Shown: positions 8,276-17,766 of the stretch, piece after piece
How positions within the stretch are numbered: position 1 is the first letter of the stretch
How the letters are laid out: each line of letters starts with the position of its first letter
From: Pantoea alhagi
Lineage (GTDB): Bacteria > Pseudomonadota > Gammaproteobacteria > Enterobacterales > Enterobacteriaceae
Length of the DNA stretch: 64,000 bases
Assembly: GCF_002101395.1 (NCBI RefSeq)
Contig: NZ_CP019706.1
Coordinates: forward strand, 3,782,001 to 3,846,000
Reading direction: 5' to 3'
Notes under the pieces: generated by a model
Databases searched by the model: none
Told to the model about the DNA's origin: nothing
What the model saw: only the letters and a program-made list of their open reading frames with translations
Made by a program: the position numbers and the translations under genes

Positions 8276-8957
8276 AGCTAAAAATTTATTAATCGGCGGC
8301 CTGTGGAAGAACAACTCTTCGCTGGTGCAGCTGCTGGGCCTCTGCCCGCTGCTGGCCGTGACCTCCACTGCCACCAACGCGCTGGGGCTGGGGCTGGCGA
8401 CCACGCTGGTGCTAACCATCACCAACAGCGCTATCTCCGCCTCGCGCCGCTGGGTGCCGTCGGAAATCCGTATTCCTGTTTACGTCATGATCATCGCCTC
8501 GGTGGTGAGCTGTGTGCAGATGCTGATTAACGCTTACGCTTATGGCCTGTATCAGTCGCTGGGGATCTTTATCCCGCTGATTGTTACCAACTGCATTGTA
8601 GTGGGACGCGCGGAGGCGGTCGCCTCGAAAAGTTCTGTGCCGCTGTCGGCGCTGGATGGCTTTGCCATCGGCATGGGTGCCACCTGTGCGATGTTCGTGC
8701 TGGGCTGCCTGCGTGAAATTATTGGCAACGGTACAATTTTTCACGGTGCCGATCAGTTGCTGGGTAGTTGGGCAAAAGTGCTGCGCATCGAAGTAGTACA
8801 TTTCGACTCGCCAATGCTGCTGGCGATGCTGCCACCGGGTGCCTTTATTGGCCTCGGTATGCTGCTGGCGGCCAAATATATTATCGATCAGAAATTGAAG
8901 GCGCGTGCCGCCGCGCAGCAGAGCCTTGCACAGGAACCAGCCGGGAAAGCGGTGTGA
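8268..8957 (+). CDS. rsxE: RsxE (RnfE), integral membrane subunit
   Basis: 229 residues. It is homologous to RsxA and pairs with it in the membrane core. The diagnostic segment LVQLLGLCPLLAVTSTATNALGLG lies at about 19-42 (quoted blocks: QLLGLCPLLA, TNALGLGLAT). ATG at 8268 is preferred over the in-frame codon at 8256 because MSEAKNLL matches the family start. Six membrane helices are expected and the tail is basic. It is the last rsx gene and overlaps the GTG start of nth by four bases. Confidence 0.95.
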   Translation: MSEAKNLLIGGLWKNNSSLVQLLGLCPLLAVTSTATNALGLGLATTLVLTITNSAISASRRWVPSEIRIPVYVMIIASVVSCVQMLINAYAYGLYQSLGIFIPLIVTNCIVVGRAEAVASKSSVPLSALDGFAIGMGATCAMFVLGCLREIIGNGTIFHGADQLLGSWAKVLRIEVVHFDSPMLLAMLPPGAFIGLGMLLAAKYIIDQKLKARAAAQQSLAQEPAGKAV

Positions 8958-9589
8958 ATAAAGAAAAACGCTATCAAATTTTGTCACGACTGCGGGATAA
9001 CAATCCTCATCCGACAACCGAACTACAGTTTAACTCCCCTTTTGAGCTGCTGATTGCAGTGCTGCTCTCGGCGCAGGCCACCGATGTCAGCGTCAATAAG
9101 GCAACGGCGAAGCTCTATCCGGTCGCCAATACGCCCGCAGGAATGCTGGAGCTCGGCGTCGAGGGCGTAAAGCAGTACATTAAAACCATCGGCCTGTTTA
9201 ACAGCAAAGCGGAAAACGTGATTAAGACCTGCCGCATTCTGCTGGAGCGGCATAATGGCGAAGTGCCGGAAGATCGCGCCGCGCTGGAAGCCCTGCCCGG
9301 CGTCGGGCGTAAAACCGCCAACGTGGTGCTGAATACTGCCTTTGGCTGGCCGACAATCGCCGTGGATACCCATATTTTCCGCGTCTGTAACCGTACCAAT
9401 TTTGCGCCTGGCAAGAACGTTGAGCAGGTAGAAGAGAAGCTGCTAAAAGTGGTGCCCGCTGAATTTAAAGTGGATTGCCATCACTGGCTGATTTTACACG
9501 GACGTTATACCTGCATTGCCCGTAAACCGCGCTGCGGTTCCTGCCTGATTGAAGATCTGTGCGAATATAAAGAGAAAGTCGATCTCTAA
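8954..9589 (+). CDS. nth: Endonuclease III, DNA glycosylase/AP lyase
   Basis: 211 residues, the same length as E. coli Nth, beginning at GTG 8954 (VNKEKRYQIL). This start overlaps the rsxE stop, and the long upstream extension inside rsxE is rejected. The helix-hairpin-helix LPGVGRKTANVV with catalytic Lys (about 120), the VDTHIFRV block with catalytic Asp (about 138) and the C-terminal 4Fe-4S motif C-X6-C-X2-C-X5-C (CIARKPRCGSCLIEDLC) are intact. It removes oxidised pyrimidines in base excision repair. It is co-transcribed with rsx, as in E. coli. Confidence 0.97.
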   Translation: MNKEKRYQILSRLRDNNPHPTTELQFNSPFELLIAVLLSAQATDVSVNKATAKLYPVANTPAGMLELGVEGVKQYIKTIGLFNSKAENVIKTCRILLERHNGEVPEDRAALEALPGVGRKTANVVLNTAFGWPTIAVDTHIFRVCNRTNFAPGKNVEQVEEKLLKVVPAEFKVDCHHWLILHGRYTCIARKPRCGSCLIEDLCEYKEKVDL

Positions 9590-9696
9590 AGCGTCGTGTT
9601 TATACCAAATAAAAAGCTGACAGGCAGGCATTGCAATCGGGTTCAATGGAGAGAGCTTTTCCTGAATAGCGGATGCCTGATCGCTTCCTGCCCTGT

Positions 9697-9727
9697 AAAA
9701 AGGCCAGTCAGCCTGCACTGACTGGCC
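9697..9727 (-). terminator. Rho-independent terminator of the bet operon
   Basis: GGCCAGTCAG at 9702-9711 pairs with CTGACTGGCC at 9718-9727. On the minus strand the hairpin is followed by a run of T. It lies 24 bases beyond the betA stop. Confidence 0.85.
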
Positions 9728-9750
9728 CGGATGATGCTGATCGGCTTTGC

Positions 9751-11436
9751 TTACGCGCTTTCCTGCGCATCCGCCTCGGCAATTTCCTGTTCGCGCTGCA
9801 GGCGATAATAGTCCGCCTGCGATGGCGCGAGCGGCTGTTTGCCACGGATCAAATCGGAGATTTTCTCAGCGATCATTACTGTAGGCGCGTTCAGGTTACC
9901 GGTGGTGATTTGCGGCATGATCGAGGCATCCACTACGCGTAACCGCTGCAGACCATGTACCCGCCCTTCACTGTCTACCACGTCCATTTCACCGTAACCC
10001 ATCGCGCAGCTGCCGCAGGGGTGGTAAGCGGTTTCTGCATGCTCGCGGATAAAGGCGTCGATCTGATCGTCGCTCTGCACTGCGATGCCCGGCTGGATTT
10101 CCGCGCCACAGTAGGGCTCGAGCGCTGGCTGACGCATGATCTCGCGCGTCAGCCGCACCGCCGCGCGAAACTCCACCCAGTCGCGCTTTTCTGACATATA
10201 GTTGAAAAAGATTGATGGCGCGTCATAAGGATCTCTGGACTTCAGTTTAATACGCCCGCGGCTCATGGAACGCATCGGCCCGACATGCGCCTGGAAACCG
10301 TGCTCTTTAACCGGGCTGCTGCCATTATAATTAATTGCCACCGGCAGGAAGTGATATTGCAGATCCGGCCATTCCGGATGTTTATCGCTGCGGATAAAAC
10401 CGCCCGCTTCAAACTGATTGCTGGCACCGATGCCGGTTCCTTTCAGCAGCCACTCGGCACCGATTGCCGGCTGGTTCCACCACTTCAGTGCCGGATAGAG
10501 AGAAATTGGCTCTTTACAGCGAAACTGCATATAGATCTCCAGATGATCCTGCAGATTGCGCCCTACGCCCGGCAGCGCATGCACTACATCAATATCCAGT
10601 TCGCGCAGCCACTCTTCCGGCCCCACGCCGGAGCGCTGCAGGATCTGCGGCGAGGCGATAGCGCCAGCGCACAGCAACACTTCTCGCCGTGCGCTGGCCT
10701 GCTGACGCGCGCCCTTACGCAGCCAGGTTACGCCGCTGGCGGTTTTACCCTTAAACAGAATTCGATCGGTTTGCGCATGGGTAATAATCGTCAGGTTTGA
10801 ACGCTGTTTTGCCACGTCAAGATAGCCGCGCGCGGTGCTGGAGCGATGTCCCTGTGGCGTAACGGTGCGATCCATCGGCCCGAAACCATCCTGGCGATAG
10901 CCGTTCAGATCGTCGGTTTCATGGTGTCCTGCCTGTTTTGCCGCCTCGATAAAGGCGCGATAAAGCGGATTATTGCCGGTTTTCGGCGTGGTTACGCTCA
11001 GATAGCCTTCGCCGCCATGATAGTCGTTTTCGCCGATATCACGCTTTTCTGCCCGGCGGAAATAGGGCAAACAGTGCAGATAAGACCAGCTTTCCAGCCC
11101 CGATTTTTTTGCCCAGCCATCGTAATCCAGCGCGTTGCCGCGAATGTAACACATGCCGTTGATTAACGAGGAGCCGCCCAGCCCTTTGCCGCGTCCACAC
11201 TCCATCCGGCGATGGTTCATATGGGGTTCAGGATCGGTTTCGTAGGCCCAGTTATAGCGTTTACCCTGTAACGGATAAGCCAAAGCGGCTGGCATTTGGG
11301 TACGGAAGTCCCAGCGGTGATCGCGTCCGCCTGCTTCCAGTAACAGTACCGATACGTCAGCATCCTCGGTAAGGCGCGTCGCCAGCACATTTCCCGCTGA
11401 ACCGGCACCAATAATGATGTAATCAAATTCCTGCAT
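9751..11436 (-). CDS. betA: Choline dehydrogenase
   Basis: 561 residues of the GMC oxidoreductase family. The N-terminal FAD dinucleotide fold reads DYIIIGAGSAGNVLATRL, followed by GLGGSSLINGM near residue 90. The active-site block YHPCGSCAMG and the C-terminal GMC signature (VDASIMPQITTGNLNAPT) are present. It oxidises choline to betaine aldehyde, and in part onward to glycine betaine, at the inner membrane. ATG at 11436 has a GGAGG site just upstream. It is the last gene of betI-betB-betA and makes the osmoprotectant glycine betaine. Confidence 0.97.
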   Translation of the reverse strand: MQEFDYIIIGAGSAGNVLATRLTEDADVSVLLLEAGGRDHRWDFRTQMPAALAYPLQGKRYNWAYETDPEPHMNHRRMECGRGKGLGGSSLINGMCYIRGNALDYDGWAKKSGLESWSYLHCLPYFRRAEKRDIGENDYHGGEGYLSVTTPKTGNNPLYRAFIEAAKQAGHHETDDLNGYRQDGFGPMDRTVTPQGHRSSTARGYLDVAKQRSNLTIITHAQTDRILFKGKTASGVTWLRKGARQQASARREVLLCAGAIASPQILQRSGVGPEEWLRELDIDVVHALPGVGRNLQDHLEIYMQFRCKEPISLYPALKWWNQPAIGAEWLLKGTGIGASNQFEAGGFIRSDKHPEWPDLQYHFLPVAINYNGSSPVKEHGFQAHVGPMRSMSRGRIKLKSRDPYDAPSIFFNYMSEKRDWVEFRAAVRLTREIMRQPALEPYCGAEIQPGIAVQSDDQIDAFIREHAETAYHPCGSCAMGYGEMDVVDSEGRVHGLQRLRVVDASIMPQITTGNLNAPTVMIAEKISDLIRGKQPLAPSQADYYRLQREQEIAEADAQESA

Positions 11437-11478
11437 TAAACCTCCGGGATCCGGCGGCCTGCGCCACCGGTGTATGTA

Positions 11479-12939
11479 TTAAAACGCTGACGGGTAGTCT
11501 CCCAGCTCAATCAGCACGGATTTGGTGCGGGTATAGTGCTGCAGCGTATCGATGCCGTTTTCACGACCTACGCCAGACTGCTTGTAGCCGCCAACCGGCA
11601 TCGGGGCCGGGGACTCCCCCCAGCTGTTAACCCAGCAGATGCCGGCTTCCAGCTGATGGATCACGCGGTGCGCGCGGTTCAGCGACTGGGTAAAAATGCC
11701 GCCCGCCAGACCGTAGCCGGTGGCGTTAGCACGCTGAATCACTTCGTCTTCGTCGTCAAAGACCAGAATGCTCATTACCGGGCCGAAGATCTCTTCCTGT
11801 ACAATGCGCATCTCATCATGACAGTCGCTGAATACCGTCGGCTCTACGTAGTAACCCGCAGCCAGCTCGCCTTCGGTAATGCGCTGCCCGCCCGCCAGCA
11901 GGCGCGCGCCCTCCTCTTTGCCCAGCCGCAGGTAAGAGACCACTTTTTCACAGTGCTGTGCGCTGACCAGCGGACCGAAGTTCACCGCCGGATCGCGCGG
12001 GTCGCCGGTTTTAATACGGGCCATTTTCTCCAGCAGACGCTGTTCAAATGCCGACAGCAGCGAGCGCTGAACGAAAACGCGCGTGCCGTTGGTACAAACC
12101 TGACCGCTGCTATAAAAATTGGCCATCATGGCACCATCAACGGCGCGCGCCAGGTCAGCATCATCAAACACAATCAGCGGTGACTTACCGCCCAGCTCCA
12201 TGGTGACCTCTTTCAGGTTGGCCAGCGCCGCATCCGCCATTACCCGTTTGCCGGTGTTCACTTCACCGGTAAAAGAGATTTTTTCGATGTCGGGATGCTG
12301 GCTCAGCGCCTGTCCGACCTCGGCAGCACCCTGCACCACGTTAAATACGCCGTCCGGCAGACCCGCTTCGCTATAGATTTTGGCCAGTTCCAGCGCGCTT
12401 AAGGGCGTGACTTCGCTGGGTTTAAACACCATTGCATTACCGGCAGCCAGCGCGGGCGCGCTTTTCCACAGCGCGATCTGGATCGGATAGTTCCATGCGC
12501 CAATCCCGGCACAGACGCCCAGCGGCTCGCGGCGGGTGTACACCAGCGCGCTGTCACGCAGCGGGATCTGCTCACCCTGCAGCGCAGGTGCCAGGCCTGC
12601 GTAATACTCCAGCACGTCAGCGCCGGTCACAATATCCACAGCGGCCGTTTCGCTAATCGGCTTACCGGTATCGGCAGTTTCCAGCTCAGCCAGCGCCTGA
12701 TTGCGCTCACGCAGCAGCGCTACCGCCTTCAGCAACACGCGGCTACGCTCAACCGGCGTATAGCTGCGCCAGATACGCTGTCCGGCCTGGGCGCTGGCCA
12801 CGGCGCGATCCACATCCTCGCGGCTGGCGGCGCTGATTTCCGCCAGAACCTTGCCGTTAGCGGGGTTGACGCTGGTAAAAATTGCGCCCTGACCCGGCTC
12901 TTCGCGACCGTTAATATAGTTTCCGCGGCGTTCTGCCAT
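11479..12939 (-). CDS. betB: Betaine aldehyde dehydrogenase
   Basis: 486 residues of the NAD(P)+-dependent aldehyde dehydrogenase family. The general-base Glu lies in LELGGKSPLIV, the catalytic Cys in SGQVCTNGTRVF, and ENG(I)DTLQHYTRTKS closes the protein. The ATG at 12939 has a strong AGGAGG site. The 15 extra residues possible from 12984 would lie inside betI and are rejected. It oxidises betaine aldehyde to glycine betaine. It starts 11 bases after the betI stop and precedes betA, the standard order of this operon. Confidence 0.97.
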   Translation of the reverse strand: MAERRGNYINGREEPGQGAIFTSVNPANGKVLAEISAASREDVDRAVASAQAGQRIWRSYTPVERSRVLLKAVALLRERNQALAELETADTGKPISETAAVDIVTGADVLEYYAGLAPALQGEQIPLRDSALVYTRREPLGVCAGIGAWNYPIQIALWKSAPALAAGNAMVFKPSEVTPLSALELAKIYSEAGLPDGVFNVVQGAAEVGQALSQHPDIEKISFTGEVNTGKRVMADAALANLKEVTMELGGKSPLIVFDDADLARAVDGAMMANFYSSGQVCTNGTRVFVQRSLLSAFEQRLLEKMARIKTGDPRDPAVNFGPLVSAQHCEKVVSYLRLGKEEGARLLAGGQRITEGELAAGYYVEPTVFSDCHDEMRIVQEEIFGPVMSILVFDDEDEVIQRANATGYGLAGGIFTQSLNRAHRVIHQLEAGICWVNSWGESPAPMPVGGYKQSGVGRENGIDTLQHYTRTKSVLIELGDYPSAF

Positions 12940-12950
12940 GTTTCCTCCTG

Positions 12951-13556
12951 TTAATGCGGGTTCTGCTCCGGCGACCGTAGCCAAAGCGCGAGATTCTGAT
13001 AACAGAGCGTTCGGGCCCGTCGGAGCCCATCCTCAATGGGCTCCGACGATAACGTCATGCGCAACCACAATCCGTCAATGATTGCCGCCATGCTGCTGCC
13101 CGCCGCTCGTGCCTGCCCGCGCGGCATTGCGCGGGCAAACTGGGCGGTCAGATTCGACCACAGCCGCCGATCGTTGATGCTTTGCAGGCGCTGTAGCCTG
13201 GGCTGATGCAAACTGTTCGTCCAGAACACCAGCCAGGTTTTTAATACCGGAGCATCAACCTGCGAGAGGTCAAAATTGCCGTCGATGATGGCGCGTATCT
13301 GTGCTTCCGGCGTGTCGGGAACCTGACGCCTTTGTCGCTCTACCGCCAGGTAGAGATCGGCCAGTATCTGCCGCATGCAGGCGTCCAGCAGGCCATTTTT
13401 GTCGCCAAAATAGTGGCTGACGATGCCGGTCGAGACACCCGCCTCTTTGGCAATTACCGCAATACTGGCTTCCGCCAGTCCTACCCGATCGATTACCGTC
13501 AGGGTCGCTTTAATTAGCTGCGCCTGGCGTATGGCTTTCATTCCAACTTTTGGCAT
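12951..13556 (-). CDS. betI: BetI, TetR-family repressor of the choline-betaine genes
   Basis: 201 residues. The N-terminal helix-turn-helix (IAVIAKEAGVSTGIVSHYFGDKNGLL, about residues 27-52; key block AGVSTGIVSHYF) is nearly the same as in E. coli BetI. The C-terminal half senses choline. ATG at 13556 (MPKVGMKAIR) matches the family start; the seven-codon extension begins with TTG and is not needed. It leads betIBA and faces betT, with its palindromic operator between them. Confidence 0.95.
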   Translation of the reverse strand: MPKVGMKAIRQAQLIKATLTVIDRVGLAEASIAVIAKEAGVSTGIVSHYFGDKNGLLDACMRQILADLYLAVERQRRQVPDTPEAQIRAIIDGNFDLSQVDAPVLKTWLVFWTNSLHQPRLQRLQSINDRRLWSNLTAQFARAMPRGQARAAGSSMAAIIDGLWLRMTLSSEPIEDGLRRARTLCYQNLALWLRSPEQNPH

Positions 13557-13601
13557 CGTGCTGTCACTTTTCACCAATAAAGTCTCTATAGGCTAGCTTT
13601 T

Positions 13602-13625
13602 TTATATTGAACGTTCAATCAATAA
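13602..13625. promoter_or_regulatory. BetI operator between betI and betT
   Basis: The sequence holds the perfect 14-bp palindrome ATTGAACGTTCAAT at 13606-13619, flanked by TTAT and CAATAA. It resembles the BetI-protected site of E. coli as I recall it. It lies 50 bases upstream of betI and about 100 upstream of betT, placed to repress both in the absence of choline. Confidence 0.85.
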
Positions 13626-13718
13626 AACCTACTATCTATAACAAATGGATAACAAAACCTTGAACTTTACAGGGGCTTTCAGGCAGGGATGATTCACTTA
13701 ATTTGATGGGGAGCTTGC

Positions 13719-15728
13719 ATGCCGGGGTCACAAGACCGAGATACCATTCAATCCGTTACGCTTAACCGCGCAGTGTTTTATGGCGCTGCGCTAATCATTG
13801 TGCTTTTTTCCTCTTGCGTGCTCGCCTTTCCTGAACAGGCGAGCCTGATACTGGGTAAGGCGCAAACCTGGGCTTCCGCCACCTTCGGCTGGTATTACAT
13901 GCTGGTGGTGGCTTTTTATCTGGGCTTTGTGCTGTTTGTCGCCCTTTCCCGCTATGGCGATATCAAACTGGGCCCGGATCACGCGACGCCCGATTTCAGC
14001 TATGGCAGCTGGGCAGCGATGCTATTTTCCGCCGGCATCGGTTCCGAGTTGCTGTTTTTTGGCGCGTCAGAGCCGCTGGATCACCTGCTGCTGCCGCCGG
14101 AAGGGGTCGCAGGCTCCGCTCAGGCGGCGCGCGACGGCATGGTGCTGACCATGATGCACTGGGGTCTGCACGGCTGGGGCATTTATACGCTGGTGGCGAT
14201 GGCGTTGGCCTATTTTGCTTATCGTCATAATTTGCCGCTGGCGCTGCGATCCGCGTTTTATCCGCTGATTGGCGATCGTATTAACGGCCCTGTGGGCCAT
14301 GCAGTCGATATATTCGGCATCGTCGGTACTATGTTTGGCCTGGCAACCAGTCTGGGCATCGGCGTAATGCAGATTAATTCCGGCATCAGCTTTTTAACCG
14401 GCATCGCGCAGAGTCATACCATGCAGGTGATCCTGATTGTGGTGGTGATGGGCGCTGCGACCCTTTCCGCCGTCAGCGGCGTCGATAAAGGCATTCGCCG
14501 GATGTCGGAGCTGAATATGCTGCTGGCGCTGCTTATGTTCTTTTTTGTACTGTTTACCGGGCCAACAGCCCATCTGCTGAACACGCTGGTGCAAAACTTC
14601 GGCGACTATTTTACCAGCCTGCCGCGTAAAACCTTCGATCTTTACGCCTACGGCAATAGCGGTAAAGAGCGCTGGCTGGGCAGCTGGACGGTGTTTTACT
14701 GGGCCTGGTGGATTGCATGGTCGCCGTTTGTCGGCATGTTTATCGCTCGTATTTCCCGTGGCCGTACCCTGCGCGAATTTGTTATTGGCGTGCTGCTGAT
14801 CCCGATGGGCTTTACGCTGGCCTGGCTGTCGGTATTCGGCAACAGCGCGCTGAGTTTCTTCCAGCATGGTATGAAACAGCTGGGCAATATTGCCCTGAGC
14901 GAGCCGGCGATGGCGGTTTACCATATGCTCTCCAGCTATCCGCTGGCGACGCCGCTTATTGTGTTGGCGGTAGCCATCTGCTTTATCTTTTTTGTAACCT
15001 CAGCCGACTCCGGCGCGCTGGTGGTGGCTAATCTCTCCTGTACCGGTGACAGCAGCAGCGATGCGCCCAACTGGCTGCGAATTTTCTGGGCAGCGGCGGT
15101 CTGTATGCTCACACTTTCTCTGCTGTTTGCTGGCGACTATACCTCGTTGCAAACCGCAGTGGTGCTGAGCGCCTTGCCCTTTTCTCTGGTACTGGTGCTG
15201 TTTGTGGTGGCGATGTATCGCGCGCTGCATCATGAAAAACAGCGCGATCGCAGCCGCTCGCTGGCCATTGCCTCACCGCTGCTTAACGGGCGTTATCGTC
15301 CGGGCCACACCAGTAGCTGGCGTCGACGCCTGAACCGGGCCATCTCTTATCCGGGACGCGATATGGTTTATCGCTTTATGGATGAGACGGCGCGTCCGGC
15401 GCTGAGTAAGGTCGTTGAAGTCCTGGAAGAGAAGGGTTTACAGGTGGAAAGCGATCTGTCGCCACAGGATTTTTCAATGAGCATTCGCGTCGAACATGGC
15501 GATGAAGCGCCTTTTGTATACGGCGTGCAGATGCAGGGTTACAGTACTCCTTCCTTTATGCGTCGCGGCGGTAATTTACCTACTGCCAGCCGCTATTATC
15601 GTGCGGAAGTCCATTTATGGGAGGGCAGCCAGGAATATGACCTGGTGGGTTATACCGAAGAGCAGATAATTAACGATATTCTGGATCACTATGAACGACA
15701 TCTGCAGTTTCTGCATTTAATTCGTTAA
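13719..15728 (+). CDS. betT: High-affinity choline transporter BetT (BCCT family)
   Basis: 669 residues with twelve expected membrane helices. The BCCT signature is clear: WGLHGWGIYTLVAMALAYFAYRH near residue 143 (key: GWGIYTLVAMALAYF) and FYWAWWIAWSPFVGMFIARISRGR near 326 (key: WAWWIAWSPFVG). A soluble C-terminal domain of about 170 residues, found in osmoregulated BetT proteins, follows the last helix. It imports choline by proton symport to feed BetA and BetB. ATG at 13719 is preceded by GGGGAG. It diverges from betI across the shared operator. Confidence 0.96.
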   Translation: MPGSQDRDTIQSVTLNRAVFYGAALIIVLFSSCVLAFPEQASLILGKAQTWASATFGWYYMLVVAFYLGFVLFVALSRYGDIKLGPDHATPDFSYGSWAAMLFSAGIGSELLFFGASEPLDHLLLPPEGVAGSAQAARDGMVLTMMHWGLHGWGIYTLVAMALAYFAYRHNLPLALRSAFYPLIGDRINGPVGHAVDIFGIVGTMFGLATSLGIGVMQINSGISFLTGIAQSHTMQVILIVVVMGAATLSAVSGVDKGIRRMSELNMLLALLMFFFVLFTGPTAHLLNTLVQNFGDYFTSLPRKTFDLYAYGNSGKERWLGSWTVFYWAWWIAWSPFVGMFIARISRGRTLREFVIGVLLIPMGFTLAWLSVFGNSALSFFQHGMKQLGNIALSEPAMAVYHMLSSYPLATPLIVLAVAICFIFFVTSADSGALVVANLSCTGDSSSDAPNWLRIFWAAAVCMLTLSLLFAGDYTSLQTAVVLSALPFSLVLVLFVVAMYRALHHEKQRDRSRSLAIASPLLNGRYRPGHTSSWRRRLNRAISYPGRDMVYRFMDETARPALSKVVEVLEEKGLQVESDLSPQDFSMSIRVEHGDEAPFVYGVQMQGYSTPSFMRRGGNLPTASRYYRAEVHLWEGSQEYDLVGYTEEQIINDILDHYERHLQFLHLIR

Positions 15729-15742
15729 TTTGTATCTTTAGC

Positions 15743-15770
15743 CGGGCATAATAGTGTTATGCCCGAATTT
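15743..15770 (+). terminator. Probable betT terminator
   Basis: CGGGCATAA (15743-15751) and TTATGCCCG (15757-15765) form a 9-bp stem with a 5-base loop, followed by AATTT. The T run is weak, so efficiency is uncertain. Confidence 0.65.
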
Positions 15771-15824
15771 CATAGTTTATTAATTCATCACACTTATTTT
15801 TAATCCTGAATTAATCGTTTAGAT

Positions 15825-15840
15825 TGTGATCCTGCTCACA
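15825..15840. promoter_or_regulatory. CRP-cAMP binding site
   Basis: TGTGATCCTGCTCACA matches the CRP core TGTGA-N6-TCACA perfectly. The centre (15832.5) is about 58 bases upstream of a start expected from the TATAAA box at 15879-15884, a class I-like arrangement. The likely target is dtpA, some 420 bases downstream. Confidence 0.7.
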
Positions 15841-15864
15841 TCTTAAAACCGCTCAATTTCCACT

Positions 15865-15874
15865 GTTGCGCAAC
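15865..15874. repeat. GTTGCGCAAC palindrome, copy 1 (betT-dtpA)
   Basis: Perfect 10-bp palindrome between the CRP core and a TATAAA box. It is one of five identical intergenic copies in the window; its binding protein is unknown. Confidence 0.5.
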
Positions 15875-16260
15875 TCTCTATAAACATTGATAAAAATTCT
15901 ATTAAACCTGCTTTGCCAGCGATTTATTCTGCGTTTTTGGTGAATTTTTGCATGTCATAAGGTTAATAGCGTTACCAGAAAACAATCGCCCTTCAGTCCT
16001 GCCTCTCAGATTAAAATGATATATTGTTTCGTCAATAAATTAACAAACAGTACTTAACACTATTTAACACGCTTAACTATTGCTGTTAACCCTATGCGCT
16101 AAGGCTGGGATAGCAAATAAAAAAACACTTGCCACTCGTGGCGGGATAAGAGAAATTAACCGCCGTTTTTTCAGATTTTATTACAGAACCGCGCGCAGGT
16201 TTCGCCAGCGACGCAGTCTTATTTCCTGATGAAAATCAGGTTGAAACAACAGAGGTAACA

Positions 16261-17748
16261 GTGTCTACAGCAAACAAACACACTGACAAGGCGGCAAGCC
16301 TTAATGCGTTCAAACAACCAAAAGCGTTTTATCTGATCTTTTCTATCGAACTTTGGGAACGTTTCGGTTACTACGGTCTGCAAGCCATTATGGCAGTCTA
16401 CCTGGTTAAACAGCTGGGTATGTCTGAATCTGACTCCATCACGCTTTTCTCATCGTTCAGCGCGCTGGTTTACGGCCTGACCGCTATCGGCGGCTGGCTG
16501 GGGGATAAAGTGCTTGGCACCAAACGCGTGATCGTGCTTGGCGCGCTGGTCCTGGCGGTAGGTTACAGTCTGATTGCCTGGTCAGGGCATGATGTGTCGA
16601 TGGTTTATATTGGCATGGCCACTATCGCTATGGGCAGCGGCCTGTTTAAAGCCAACCCGGCCTCCCTGCTCTCTACCTGCTACGACAAGGATGACCCGCG
16701 TATCGATGGTGCTTTCACCATGTTCTATATGTCGATCAACGTGGGCTCACTGGTTTCCATGATGCTGACGCCATGGCTGGCGGCGCGCTACGGCTGGAGC
16801 GTGGCCTTTGCCCTCTCTGTGGTTGGCCTGGCGATCACCGTTATTAACTTCCTGCTGTGTCAGAAAATGGTGAAGAACTATGGTTCTAAACCCGATTTCG
16901 CGCCGCTGAATATGGGTAAACTGCTGGCAACGCTGGTCGGCGTAGTAGTGCTTATTTCTATCGCCACCTGGCTGCTGCATAATCAGTTTATTGCGCGCAT
17001 TGTACTGGGCGTGATTGCGCTGGGCATTCTGCTGGTTTTCGCGAAAGAAGCCTTCGCATTAAAAGGCGCGGCGCGTCGCCGTATGATTGTTGCTTTCCTG
17101 TTGATGGTCGAAGCGATTGTGTTTTTCGTACTCTATATGCAGATGCCGACCTCGCTTAATTTCTTCGCCATTCGTAACGTAGAACACAATATTCTGGGCA
17201 TTACTTTTGAACCTGAACAGTATCAGGCGCTGAACCCGTTCTGGATCATGGTAGCCAGCCCAATCCTGGCCGCCGTCTATAACAAAATGGGCGACCGCCT
17301 GCCGATGCCGCATAAGTTTGCTATCGGTATGGTTCTTTGCTCCGGCGCCTTCCTGGTACTGCCGCTGGGCGCAAGCTTCGCCAATCAGTTAGGCATCGTA
17401 TCCGTTAGCTGGCTGATCCTGAGCTATGCGCTGCAAAGTATCGGTGAGCTGATGATTTCCGGACTGGGTCTGGCGATGGTTGCTCAGCTGGTGCCGCAGC
17501 GTCTGATGGGCTTTATTATGGGCTCCTGGTTCCTGACCACCGCTGGTGCCGCCATGATTGCCGGTAAGGTTGCTAACCTGATGGCAGTACCAGAAGGCGT
17601 CAACGATCCGCTGCAGTCGCTGCAAATTTACAGCGATGTGTTTCAGAAGATCGGTATCGCCACCGCAGTTATCGCCGTGCTGATGCTGCTGACCGCGCCG
17701 ATCCTGAACCGCATGACTATCGATCATGATGTACCTAAACAGCCATAA
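16261..17748 (+). CDS. dtpA: Proton-dependent di/tripeptide permease DtpA (TppB)
   Basis: 495 residues of the POT/PTR2 family with fourteen expected membrane helices. The proton-coupling motif appears as ELWERFGYYGL near residue 29, followed by GGWLGDKVLG near 78. A mid-protein block ALNPFWIMVASPILAA is typical. Translation begins at GTG 16261 (MSTANKHTDK), as in E. coli. It imports small peptides across the inner membrane. In E. coli it follows nth directly; here the bet cluster separates them. A CRP site lies far upstream. Confidence 0.96.
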   Translation: MSTANKHTDKAASLNAFKQPKAFYLIFSIELWERFGYYGLQAIMAVYLVKQLGMSESDSITLFSSFSALVYGLTAIGGWLGDKVLGTKRVIVLGALVLAVGYSLIAWSGHDVSMVYIGMATIAMGSGLFKANPASLLSTCYDKDDPRIDGAFTMFYMSINVGSLVSMMLTPWLAARYGWSVAFALSVVGLAITVINFLLCQKMVKNYGSKPDFAPLNMGKLLATLVGVVVLISIATWLLHNQFIARIVLGVIALGILLVFAKEAFALKGAARRRMIVAFLLMVEAIVFFVLYMQMPTSLNFFAIRNVEHNILGITFEPEQYQALNPFWIMVASPILAAVYNKMGDRLPMPHKFAIGMVLCSGAFLVLPLGASFANQLGIVSVSWLILSYALQSIGELMISGLGLAMVAQLVPQRLMGFIMGSWFLTTAGAAMIAGKVANLMAVPEGVNDPLQSLQIYSDVFQKIGIATAVIAVLMLLTAPILNRMTIDHDVPKQP

Positions 17749-17766
17749 GCGGCTGGTGTGATGCAT

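Larger units (their letters stand above)
15729..16260. other. 532-base intergenic region betT-dtpA
   Basis: It contains the betT terminator (15743-15770), a perfect CRP core (15825-15840), one copy of the GTTGCGCAAC palindrome (15865-15874) and AT-rich sequence with no credible gene. If transcription of dtpA starts at the TATAAA box near 15879-15884, the leader would be about 370 bases. Confidence 0.6.
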
